DNA from: Ulvibacter sp. MAR_2010_11
Lineage (GTDB): Bacteria > Bacteroidota > Bacteroidia > Flavobacteriales > Flavobacteriaceae
DNA: 64,000 nt
Direction of reading: 5' to 3'
Assembly (NCBI RefSeq): GCF_002813135.1
Contig: NZ_PHTY01000001.1
Location: forward strand, 1,855,501-1,919,500
Positions 15,833 through 22,814 of the stretch are shown piece after piece. A program made the translations under genes and the position numbers. The notes below the pieces were generated by a model. It was not told the DNA's origin and searched no databases. It saw nothing but the letters and a program-made list of their open reading frames with translations. Position 1 is the stretch's first letter. Every line of letters begins with the position of its first letter.

Positions 15833-17284
15833 CTATTGCTTAAATATTTTTCTTAACGCTAGTACGAAGAACGAAAGAAAAATACTGCTTAAAATGAATT
15901 GAACATTTTTGAGTAAAAGCCAATAATCTGGAAAAGGCTCATCTTCTTTAATTTCTAGGTATGGAAGCGAACCTTCAACACCTCTTTCCATTGCGTTGAT
16001 TATGTCAAAATCGATGAAGAAATATGCGATTGAGCAACCCAAAAACAAAACCGCCAAACTCAACATTGGCTTCCGAATGTCTTGTGTATAACCGCCAAAG
16101 AAGCCATAAAACCAATAGATAAACCATTGAAACAACTTCCGTTCTTTCCAAAGTCCAATTTTCCTCATTTCCATTTCACTTATATATGCCATTCCTGAAA
16201 GTTCCCAGTTTTTATGATTATCAAAATTCTTTTTTAGCTGTCGATACAATTCTTCTAGGCTCTCAATCTGTGAAATATTAGTTTCTTGGTTTTTAGGTTC
16301 ATCCTTTAAAATCAACCTATCTGTCTTTTTCCATTGACAAGATGAGAATTTTACATCTACAATATCAGAGTCTGTGAATTTTATATTCCTACAATCACAT
16401 TGTCTGAAAACAGTAGTCACAGGGAATATAATATCTTGAAATATGAAAAGTCCATCTTCACCAGTCTTAATTCCTTCAAGTATATTATGCTTTGCTCGAA
16501 AGTAAACCCCTTGAAATAAGCAATTTTTGAAGTTCTCATCACTTATTCTAATTTTGTCCTCGAAAGTTAATGCAGCGAAAACACTTCGTTTCATATAAGT
16601 ATTTTCAAAAAAAGTAGAGGTCGAGGTGAACCCCTTTCCACTTAAATTGTAATTTTCTTCATAAAAGCATTTGGCAAACGTAGCATCTCCAATGAAAATA
16701 TTTGAACTGAAATCAGTCGTTCCTTTATGAGTATTGGCAAAATAATCAAACTTGTTATGAAAAGTACATTCAGAATAGTTTGTTTTTTGCACTACAACAG
16801 AAACCATTGACGAGAATTCAGCCAAAAAGCCACAATTATTAAAGCTTAGATTACCCATAATTTTGACAGCGGATAACCTGAATTCATTTTCAAATATACA
16901 GCCATCAAAAATGAGGTCTTGTAGATAATGTATGTCGTGAACTTTTAAGTGTTGAGCTGGTAAGAAATTGCCTAAAAAGAATGCATTTCCAAGAAAACGA
17001 CAGTTCTTAAAATTAACCTTTTCTTTTATTGCCAATCCATTAGCCCCAAATATCCTTTCATAATGACTATCACCTTGAAGCAACTTGTTTTCTTCACTTC
17101 GAGAAAAGGTTGGAAAAACAAATCCATTAAAGTTAAAATCGTTATTATTAATTTTATGAATCAAAATCATATCCCAAAAATGTTTGACTATATTCTGATT
17201 CCAAATTCTGACTCCATCGTCCGTTTCAGAATACCAATCTGATTTGTCAGATTTGAAAAAGGCGTCTTGTTCTTTGGGTGTCAT
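15833..17284 (-). CDS. pentapeptide-repeat membrane protein (483 aa)
   Basis: Roughly residues 60-315 contain degenerate pentapeptide repeats (VNFKNCRFLG, LIFDGCIFEN, LSFNNCGFLA, ENFKNCLFQG, VKFSSCQW), which fold as a right-handed square helix. A charged linker follows, then two membrane helices near the C-terminus (about 405-425 and 460-478) with a loop between. The gene overlaps the XRE repressor upstream by 4 bp, so the two form an operon. A repeat sensor joined to a membrane anchor under repressor control suggests a cargo effector, for example exclusion, abortive infection or toxin, but nothing proves it. Confidence 0.75.
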   Translation of the reverse strand: MTPKEQDAFFKSDKSDWYSETDDGVRIWNQNIVKHFWDMILIHKINNNDFNFNGFVFPTFSRSEENKLLQGDSHYERIFGANGLAIKEKVNFKNCRFLGNAFFLGNFLPAQHLKVHDIHYLQDLIFDGCIFENEFRLSAVKIMGNLSFNNCGFLAEFSSMVSVVVQKTNYSECTFHNKFDYFANTHKGTTDFSSNIFIGDATFAKCFYEENYNLSGKGFTSTSTFFENTYMKRSVFAALTFEDKIRISDENFKNCLFQGVYFRAKHNILEGIKTGEDGLFIFQDIIFPVTTVFRQCDCRNIKFTDSDIVDVKFSSCQWKKTDRLILKDEPKNQETNISQIESLEELYRQLKKNFDNHKNWELSGMAYISEMEMRKIGLWKERKLFQWFIYWFYGFFGGYTQDIRKPMLSLAVLFLGCSIAYFFIDFDIINAMERGVEGSLPYLEIKEDEPFPDYWLLLKNVQFILSSIFLSFFVLALRKIFKQ

Positions 17285-17583
17285 TTAGTTGGTGAAATAA
17301 TGTTAATTATTCTTTTTAAATCATCAAGGGATTTCACTCTATGTACTTCATTATTAATTTCAATAAATCCATTTAGTGGGGTGAAATCTTTTGTGGGAAA
17401 AAATAGTTCTCTCACATCCACGTCTAACACATCTGATATTTTCAGAAGTAGTTCAGGCTTTGGAAAGCTGTTTCCTTGTACAATATTCGAGATACTTGCA
17501 GGTGTGACATCAACCTTTTCGGCTAAATCCTTGCCAGTTATCCCTTTGCTTTTTAAGATGTCCTTCAATCGTAAAATCTCCAT
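17281..17583 (-). CDS. XRE-family repressor (100 aa)
   Basis: The N-terminal 65 residues form a Cro/CI-type helix-turn-helix: LKDILKSKGITGKDLAEKVD, VTPASISNIVQGNSFPKP, LLLKISDVLDVDVRELFF. A short C-terminal piece (EVHRVKSLDDLKRIINII) may mediate dimerisation. It is transcribed away from a 56-aa ORF across a 155-bp region with repeated TATAGTT boxes, and is coupled to the pentapeptide membrane gene. The arrangement is that of a phage-like switch or an autoregulated effector operon. Confidence 0.88.
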   Translation of the reverse strand: MEILRLKDILKSKGITGKDLAEKVDVTPASISNIVQGNSFPKPELLLKISDVLDVDVRELFFPTKDFTPLNGFIEINNEVHRVKSLDDLKRIINIISPTK

Positions 17584-17593
17584 TCTTTTACTT

Positions 17594-17694
17594 TATAGTT
17601 ATGCGTTAAAGATACAATAATTATACTAACACTAAATAAATGCTAAAAAAATTATAGTTTTACTCGCATTTAATTATAGTTATATTTATATTTG
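17594..17694. promoter_or_regulatory. divergent promoter region with TATAGTT boxes
   Basis: TATAGTT occurs at 17594-17600, 17653-17659 and 17675-17681. A plus-strand TATATTTG box (17687-17694) precedes the 56-aa ORF, and a minus-strand TATCTTTA box (17607-17614, 7 of 8) precedes the XRE gene. The boxes are plausible XRE operators because two of them lie close to the two promoter boxes. Confidence 0.55.
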
Positions 17695-17738
17695 CGAAGT
17701 AATAATTAAGTAATACTATAATAATTAAATTAAATATT

Positions 17739-17909
17739 ATGAAAATACAAACAATAACAACGGGACAATTAGAATTAGGAGCATTTTACAATATCCTGAT
17801 GGAAGAAACTGAAGGTTGTAAAATGTATGAAGCAATCAATATAGCTTTGTCAGCACAATTAGCATTTCAGGAAATGGGTAGTGATTTACCGGACTTTCCC
17901 TTAAATTAA
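17739..17909 (+). CDS. small acidic protein divergent from the repressor (56 aa)
   Basis: An uninterrupted frame from ATG to TAA reads MKIQTITTGQLELGAFYNIL and continues to DLPDFPLN. It is acidic, with one predicted helix pair and no membrane segment. A perfect TAnnTTTG box lies 44 bp upstream. Its position opposite the XRE repressor is where phages carry Cro or anti-repressor proteins, and where small antitoxins are found. I do not recognise the sequence. Confidence 0.55.
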   Translation: MKIQTITTGQLELGAFYNILMEETEGCKMYEAINIALSAQLAFQEMGSDLPDFPLN

Positions 17910-18088
17910 GTATTAGTTTAATTAAATTCAACCGACAGTCTTTTTATGTGAACGTTTTTATTTAAATTTGGATATATTTAACCTCTCCCCGATAATTTAA
18001 ATTTACCGAATCGATTTTCACTTCATATTACAATTATACATTTAGTAATATTTAAGATGAAATTTTAGAATAAACCTATACTAAATTT

Positions 18089-19090
18089 ATGGCGGATTTT
18101 TTAGATGTTAATTTTCATGCTTTTGAGTTAATTTTTCAACCATACAAAGAGCAAACTGGAAAAATGGGAAGCTTTGGAATATTCAAGTCTTGTGTAAAAA
18201 AAATAAATGACACAAGAACAGAAAATAGACGATATATAATCATTGACCGTCACGAGAATAGGGATAAAGCCGAATCAAGAAGGTTATTTGTGTCGAGAGC
18301 GACATATTCACATTCAGATAGGATGTATAAATGTAGAATAAATTTATTGAGAGATAAGGTTCCTGCGTTTTTGGATAGAGAAAAAATGACTATTTCTTCG
18401 GATATTGACTTAAAGGATAAAGAGTTGGTTGAAACTACCAACTTTTATGTTGATTTAGAAAAACATAATAACCCTACAGTCATCTGCGAATACAATAATC
18501 TTGGACCTAAAATTTCAGACATTGAATATTATTTTAGGACACTTTCATCGAGAAAATTTCTTCATATTTCTAAAGCCTGTAAAGCGCAAGTACATATGGA
18601 AAAGTCTGTTGAACAAGTTATAAATTCAATGGAAAACGTATTCAAATTTCGTTTTAAAGCTCGACCGGAAAGCCTACCTGCTCTTTTTAGAAATACTCAG
18701 GATTCATTTATTTCTAATATGCAAGCACTGGCAAACACTGTGGACCCAAAGTCGGTGAAAGTTGACTTGTCATTTCGAGAAACCGGAGGAAAAAAATTAA
18801 TTACTGAAAAGAATTACAAGATGCTAAGTACATCAAAAAAGATTCTACAAGCAGTTATTAATGACACTAAAGTTATGGAAGATATAGAAGATTTTTATCT
18901 TGAATATGAGGATTCAGAAGGTAATGACAATGATTTTAGCTTAGTAAGAGGAAAAGTAACTTTATATGTAAAGTGTCCATATAAAAAAGGAAAAAAAGGG
19001 CAGTTAGATACCGAGAAATTATTTGATTTAGCAAATGAACAATATATGCTGTATAAGGCTGAAAAGATGAACGTTAATGACAAAGACTAA
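18089..19090 (+). CDS. unknown cytoplasmic protein of a two-gene cargo module (333 aa)
   Basis: I do not recognise a family. The protein has no signal peptide or membrane helix, is rich in charged residues, and seems alpha/beta: an N-terminal strand region (VNFHAFELIFQPY), a central helical part (KSVEQVINSMENVFKFRFKA), and a C-terminal strand pair (LVRGKVTLYVKCPYKKGKKG) ahead of a final helix. Its end overlaps the next gene, a four-helix membrane protein, by 14 bp. Cytosolic-plus-membrane pairs at the distal end of integrated islands are often anti-phage systems (Kiwa has this logic), but no sequence link to one is visible to me. Confidence 0.7.
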   Translation: MADFLDVNFHAFELIFQPYKEQTGKMGSFGIFKSCVKKINDTRTENRRYIIIDRHENRDKAESRRLFVSRATYSHSDRMYKCRINLLRDKVPAFLDREKMTISSDIDLKDKELVETTNFYVDLEKHNNPTVICEYNNLGPKISDIEYYFRTLSSRKFLHISKACKAQVHMEKSVEQVINSMENVFKFRFKARPESLPALFRNTQDSFISNMQALANTVDPKSVKVDLSFRETGGKKLITEKNYKMLSTSKKILQAVINDTKVMEDIEDFYLEYEDSEGNDNDFSLVRGKVTLYVKCPYKKGKKGQLDTEKLFDLANEQYMLYKAEKMNVNDKD

Positions 19091-19595
19091 GAGAAGCCTA
19101 TTAGACCGTTATTATAAGAAACCACTTGTCTATGATGTTGTTATGGTCTCTATTATTGTTTGGGTAATTTATTATTTAAATGAAAATGATTTTATAAAAC
19201 TTGATTTTAATTGTGAATCAAACGATATAGCGGGAATCGGCATCACTGTTTCAGGTTTTATTCTTACAATTCTTACTATATTACTTACGTTAAAATCCAC
19301 AATAATTAAATCTAAAAAGCAAAAAAAAGAGACTAATTCTTTTAAAATATTCTTAGCATCAAATCTATATGGTAAAGCAATATCTATATTGAGAAATGGG
19401 GTCTTGACTTTATTAATAGTGTCATTTTTTACTTTGGGTTTAAGTATATTTACTAATAGCTTATATTGTAAATTTGGTTTGTATGCGAACATAATATGTC
19501 AATTATTTACCATTACTGTCTTTATTCGCTCCTTTTATATCCTTAATCTAATATTCAAGATGCAAAATAAAGATATTGATAATAATAAATTTTAA
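19077..19595 (+). CDS. four-helix membrane protein of the cargo module (172 aa)
   Basis: Four hydrophobic segments are visible at about residues 20-36, 51-72, 104-125 and 134-160, with basic stretches (KSKKQKKE) between the second and third. There is no signal peptide. The 14-bp overlap with the 333-aa gene implies co-translation and a shared job. The size and topology resemble membrane partners of some phage-defence systems; the sequence itself is not one I know. Confidence 0.72.
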   Translation: MTKTKRSLLDRYYKKPLVYDVVMVSIIVWVIYYLNENDFIKLDFNCESNDIAGIGITVSGFILTILTILLTLKSTIIKSKKQKKETNSFKIFLASNLYGKAISILRNGVLTLLIVSFFTLGLSIFTNSLYCKFGLYANIICQLFTITVFIRSFYILNLIFKMQNKDIDNNKF

Positions 19596-19600
19596 GCATT

Positions 19601-19620
19601 TTGTCAACGGTATTGTCAAC
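19601..19620. promoter_or_regulatory. integrase arm-type sites, right end
   Basis: TTGTCAAC occurs at 19601-19608 and 19613-19620, 12 bp apart in the same orientation, matching the pair at 11588-11607. The pair lies 46 bp inside the right att core. Confidence 0.6.
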
Positions 19621-19631
19621 CAATTATAAAA

Positions 19632-19660
19632 AGCCCCGTGTTTATTAACAACACAGGGCT
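19632..19660 (-). terminator. terminator for tmRNA, carried by the element
   Basis: On the minus strand AGCCCTGTGTT and AACACGGGGCT form a stem with a single mismatch, followed by TTTTTATAATTG. It lies 7 bp past the tmRNA 3' end but inside the element, so the element supplies the terminator of the gene it disrupted. Confidence 0.75.
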
Positions 19661-19665
19661 ATATA

Positions 19666-19679
19666 GTGGAGCCGGAGGG
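19666..19679. other. attachment site at the tmRNA 3' end
   Basis: GTGGAGCCGGAGGG, identical to 11455-11468, encodes on the minus strand the 3' acceptor strand and part of the T stem of the tmRNA. The gene stays intact because the element restores the same bases. Confidence 0.8.
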
Positions 19680-20064
19680 AGTCGAACCCTCGTCCAAACA
19701 AGCAATGATACTACTTTCTACATGTTTAGTTTTCATTTAGATTTTCGTGGGCTTGCCGGTCGAAAACTACCAACGCACCCCTTAGCTTCAATTTGGGTTT
19801 CGCAAGTGCATCAAAGCCCTGCACAAGCTAGGTTTACTTTTACGAAGTCACTAAATCAAAAACCGTAAACCAAGGTGTTTGAGTGACTTCCTGCTTTCCC
19901 ACCTTGTGGGACGAGGCATTATCCTACTGTAATTCGGATTATGCAGCTAGGGCGTAGTTATTCTCGCCGTTTAAAAAGTGTGAAATATGAGATTTACGAG
20001 CTGTATCCCAGCGCTCGACATGCTTACAATACCATTAGACCCGCTGTCAAAACCAGTCGGCCCC
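19667..20064 (-). ncRNA. ssrA: transfer-messenger RNA (tmRNA)
   Basis: The 5' end GGGGCCGACTGGTTTTGACA pairs through its first seven bases with the 3' end CGGCTCC, and the T arm (GGGTTCGACTCCC) is present. The tag frame is GGC GAG AAT AAC TAC GCC CTA GCT GCA TAA (19939-19968), giving the degradation tag GENNYALAA. CCA is not encoded. A GATCTTTG box (20073-20080; 7 of 8 to TAnnTTTG) lies just upstream. tmRNA rescues stalled ribosomes and marks the products for proteolysis. The 3' end is the integration site of the element to its left. Confidence 0.95.
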
Positions 20065-20083
20065 ATTATTTTCAAAGATCAGT

Positions 20084-20126
20084 CACTTCGAGTGTCCCGA
20101 AAGCCTTCGGGATGTATCGTGAAGTG
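20084..20126. repeat. nested inverted repeat upstream of ssrA
   Basis: CACTTC (20084-20089) and GAAGTG (20121-20126) enclose a second stem CCCGAA/TTCGGG (20096-20111). The hairpin abuts the start of dispersed repeat copy B. It occupies the place where the -33 element of the ssrA promoter would lie. Confidence 0.55.
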
Positions 20127-20219
20127 GGCGTTCCCTCCTTCTTCGCCTAAGGCGGATTCGGAGGGTCGGGCTATTCGTTTCAATCTGCTTTGCAGGATTT
20201 TCACTGCTATCCCTAACGC
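20126..20219 (+). repeat. dispersed intergenic repeat, copy B
   Basis: Read on the plus strand it opens GGGCGTTCCCTCC, passes a stem (CGCCTAAGGCG), then GGGTCGGGCTATTCG, and ends CTGCTATCCCTAACGC. Copies A and C have the same opening, core and end. It stands in the gap between ssrA and the oxidoreductase gene. The following 187 bp to 20406 contain only a short GGCCCTTCGGGC hairpin and an AGATAGT/ACTATCT inverted repeat (20351-20371) over a possible promoter. Confidence 0.7.
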
Positions 20220-20406
20220 ATTTGCTTTAATTGTAATAAAAGGTGTTTTATGTCAAAATAACCCCCTCGGCCCTTCGGGCACCTCCCCCTAAAAGGGTGA
20301 GGAGAATTTGTAATTATTTACCTGTATTCATCTATAAAAGCAGACCTCAAAGATAGTAGAAATAACTATCTTAGCCGCCTTAACAATACTACAAAAAGCA
20401 TTCCAA

Positions 20407-21618
20407 ATGGCTATCACCTTCGCAATTATAAAAGAACGTAAAAATCCACCCGACCGGCGTGTCGTTTTTTCACCCGAAAAGTGTCAGGAAGTCATACAAC
20501 AATTCCCCGATGCCAAAATTATCGTGGAAGCTTCAAACGTGCGTATATTTCCCGATGATGCCTATCGTAAGGCCGGATTTGAAGTTAAGGAGGATATTTC
20601 GGAGGCCGATGTAATGCTGGGGGTAAAAGAAGTTCCCATCGATGCACTTATTCCGAATAAAAAATACTTTTTTTTCAGCCATACCATCAAAAAACAACCT
20701 TATAACAAGAAGTTACTACAAGCAGTTCTCGAAAAGAGGATTGAACTTTTTGATCACGAAACCATTGTTACTCAAGACAAACACAGACTTATTGGCTTTG
20801 GTCGGTACGCCGGCTTGGTAGGTGCCTACAATGCATTTCGGGCTTTGGGACTAAGAGATGGATTATTCCTATTGCCAAAAGTAGAGACATTGGCCGATTT
20901 GGAAGCTGTAAAAGAACAACTGGATAAAATTACACTTCCGGACAATCTGCGAATCATACTTTCCGGCACCGGAAAGGTAGCGAATGGCGCTAGGGAGATT
21001 CTGGATCATTTAAAAATACGCGAAGTGCAGGATACCGACTATTTGTCACTAACATTTTCAGAACCTGTCTATTGTCTCATTGACGTTATGGAATATACCA
21101 AACGCAAGGATGGGAAGGAAGGGGACAAATTTGAATTTTATGACGATCCTTCAGAGTATGAAAGTGACTTTATGAAATATGCAGAAAAAAGCAATATGTT
21201 TATTGCCGGTCATTTCTACGGGAATGGTGCACCCTATCTCTTTACAAGGAATGACGCAAAGCAGCCTAACTTTAATATCAATTTGGTCGCCGATATTTCA
21301 TGCGATGTAGATGGTCCTGTGGCCAGTACATTGCGAGCTTCAACTATTGCCGATCCCTTTTACGGCTACGACCCGAAAACTGAATCTGAGACCAGTTTTA
21401 ATAAACCCGATGCCATCACTGTAATGGCGGTGGATAATTTGCCTTGCGAATTGCCAAAAGATGCCAGTGAAGGTTTTGGCGATATGTTTTTAGAGCATGT
21501 AATTCCTTCATTTTTTAATAATGATGCCATGGGTATTCTGCAACGTGCCCAAATGACGACTTCTGAAGGAAATCTTACCCCAAGGTTTGCCTATTTACAG
21601 GATTATGTAAGTCAGTGA
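20407..21618 (+). CDS. saccharopine/alanine dehydrogenase-like oxidoreductase
   Basis: The 403-aa protein has the N-terminal domain of the alanine dehydrogenase/transhydrogenase-alpha superfamily (IKERKNPPDRRVVFSPEKC, ADVMLGVKEVP) and a nucleotide-binding region with ILSGTGKVANGAREIL. GHFYGNGAPYLFTRNDA and LVADISCDVDGPVAST resemble lysine-forming saccharopine dehydrogenase. It should be an NAD(P)-dependent amino-acid dehydrogenase in the cytoplasm; the substrate cannot be fixed from sequence. It stands alone with its own promoter region. Confidence 0.8.
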   Translation: MAITFAIIKERKNPPDRRVVFSPEKCQEVIQQFPDAKIIVEASNVRIFPDDAYRKAGFEVKEDISEADVMLGVKEVPIDALIPNKKYFFFSHTIKKQPYNKKLLQAVLEKRIELFDHETIVTQDKHRLIGFGRYAGLVGAYNAFRALGLRDGLFLLPKVETLADLEAVKEQLDKITLPDNLRIILSGTGKVANGAREILDHLKIREVQDTDYLSLTFSEPVYCLIDVMEYTKRKDGKEGDKFEFYDDPSEYESDFMKYAEKSNMFIAGHFYGNGAPYLFTRNDAKQPNFNINLVADISCDVDGPVASTLRASTIADPFYGYDPKTESETSFNKPDAITVMAVDNLPCELPKDASEGFGDMFLEHVIPSFFNNDAMGILQRAQMTTSEGNLTPRFAYLQDYVSQ

Positions 21619-21776
21619 TTTAAGTAGTTAATGGGCTGAAATTTAGAACACTTTACAAAAGTTTAATTCTTTTGTAGGATTTTTATTGCATTTCATCGAA
21701 AAATTGTTGATTTTTCTTACAAATATTTGGTAGATAATGGATTAAAGTCTAAAATTGTTCTATTAATTAAAGCCTC

Positions 21777-22379
21777 ATGAGAAACTTAGCCCCCCTTATG
21801 TTACTCCTATGCGTAGGATTTTCTACATTCAGTCAAGTTGGTATTAATACTACCAACCCAACCACAACCCTCGACGTTAATGGTTCTATTCGAGTTAGAG
21901 GTGTAAGCACTACATCTTCGGAAGAAGTTACAGTAATCGCTACTAAAATTATTGGTGTAGATGATTTAGGAAATTTCGTTGATGTACAAATTGGTGACAA
22001 TTTAATTCTGGAAGCCAATAAAATTAAAGCCAACGATAAGATTCTGAAAATTGGTGATGTTAGTCCATTTAACATTCCAATTTTAAGTGATGTCAACCTT
22101 ATTATACTTCCGGGTGAACCCAATGAAGACAAATCGGTAATAAGAATGAGAAGCATACTAGGTAATATGATTATTACAGGTATTATAGGTGGAGTAGATG
22201 GTCAACAAATATGGTTATATCCAGTCACTGGTGATCTTACTATACTTCCTAACAGTATATTGTCTCTCTTCGGAAATAGAATCGAATCCAATGGTAGTAG
22301 TATGGTGATAGAACGTTATAACATGGTTAGATTAATGTACGACGCTACCCGATCTAAGTGGATTATAATGGATCATTAA
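21777..22379 (+). CDS. exported protein of unknown function (200 aa)
   Basis: A signal peptide (about 1-18, ending FSTFSQ) is followed by VGINTTNPTTTLDVNGSIRVRG, the opening typical of flavobacterial exported proteins with tail-fibre-like beta repeats. The rest is strand-rich and repetitive (KIKANDKILKIGDV, NMIITGIIGGVDGQQIW). There is no sorting domain. A likely -7 box (AATATTTG) lies about 45 bp upstream and a terminator follows. Confidence 0.72.
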   Translation: MRNLAPLMLLLCVGFSTFSQVGINTTNPTTTLDVNGSIRVRGVSTTSSEEVTVIATKIIGVDDLGNFVDVQIGDNLILEANKIKANDKILKIGDVSPFNIPILSDVNLIILPGEPNEDKSVIRMRSILGNMIITGIIGGVDGQQIWLYPVTGDLTILPNSILSLFGNRIESNGSSMVIERYNMVRLMYDATRSKWIIMDH

Positions 22380-22427
22380 TAGCTGAAGTAAGTAGCGTGT
22401 AAAACTGCTTGCCGAACAATGAATTGT

Positions 22428-22462
22428 AAAATGCTCTGTAGTGTAAAACTGCAGAGCATTTT
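22428..22462 (+). terminator. rho-independent terminator
   Basis: AAAATGCTCTG (22428-22438) and CAGAGCATTTT (22452-22462) form a stem followed by more T's. It ends the transcript of the exported protein gene. Confidence 0.85.
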
Positions 22463-22814
22463 TTATATAGTAACTGTTGTACTGTCCATAAATTAATCCT
22501 CAACCTATCCAAAGTCTTGGTTAAACAATACTGTTGTAAGCTGTAATCATGTTATACTATGAACGCTAAGTGAAGTAGTCTTTCAGCTTCACGAAGGGTC
22601 TGTAAGGAGCTTTATTTGTGCGTTCAGATCAACTTACAAATAGCTATTGGCGAAGGCTGCTAAACATTTAAGGAATGATTCCCTTGTGCCCATTCAGCTC
22701 TTTTAAGCGATAGGCTTATGTGCCAAGAAACGACCGGAGCGATGCTATGCTGAATTGTTGAAGCAATCATGTAGACTATAGCCTTAATTTAATTCACCCA
22801 ACGTAATTAAGTAG
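22463..22814. other. unexplained structured intergenic region
   Basis: No open frame of useful length exists on either strand. The part from about 22540 to 22790 is less AT-rich than the neighbouring gaps and full of short complementary segments: GTGAAG/CTTCAC near 22570-22592, an imperfect AAGGAAT/ATTCCCTT hairpin near 22670, and CATTCAGC versus GCTGAATTG further on. It could be a structured RNA or the decayed remains of an insertion sequence; I recognise neither. Confidence 0.45.

Larger units (their letters stand above)
11455..19679. mobile_element. integrative element in the 3' end of ssrA (about 8.2 kb)
   Basis: The segment is bounded by exact 14-bp direct repeats GTGGAGCCGGAGGG (11455-11468 and 19666-19679); the right copy is the 3' end of the intact tmRNA gene on the minus strand. 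A tyrosine recombinase gene lies 150 bp inside the left end, and TTGTCAAC arm-type sites lie inside both ends. Contents are two HTH proteins, a replication-like protein, several phage-style small proteins, a divergent repressor module and two cargo modules. No capsid, tail, portal or conjugation genes were seen, so it is best viewed as a phage satellite-like or small genomic island. Confidence 0.88.

Noticed and set aside
18089-19595. Naming the two-gene cargo as Kiwa or another known defence system
   Set aside because: Only the general layout (cytosolic plus four-helix membrane protein) fits; gene order differs from Kiwa and no sequence motif supports the name.
19638-20292. Open frames over the tmRNA gene and its flank
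   Set aside because: The region encodes a well-formed tmRNA and a GC-rich repeat; the frames are chance openings.
22540-22790. Decayed insertion sequence
   Set aside because: I could not find a credible transposase fragment, terminal inverted repeats or target duplications by reading it, so I left it as unexplained.
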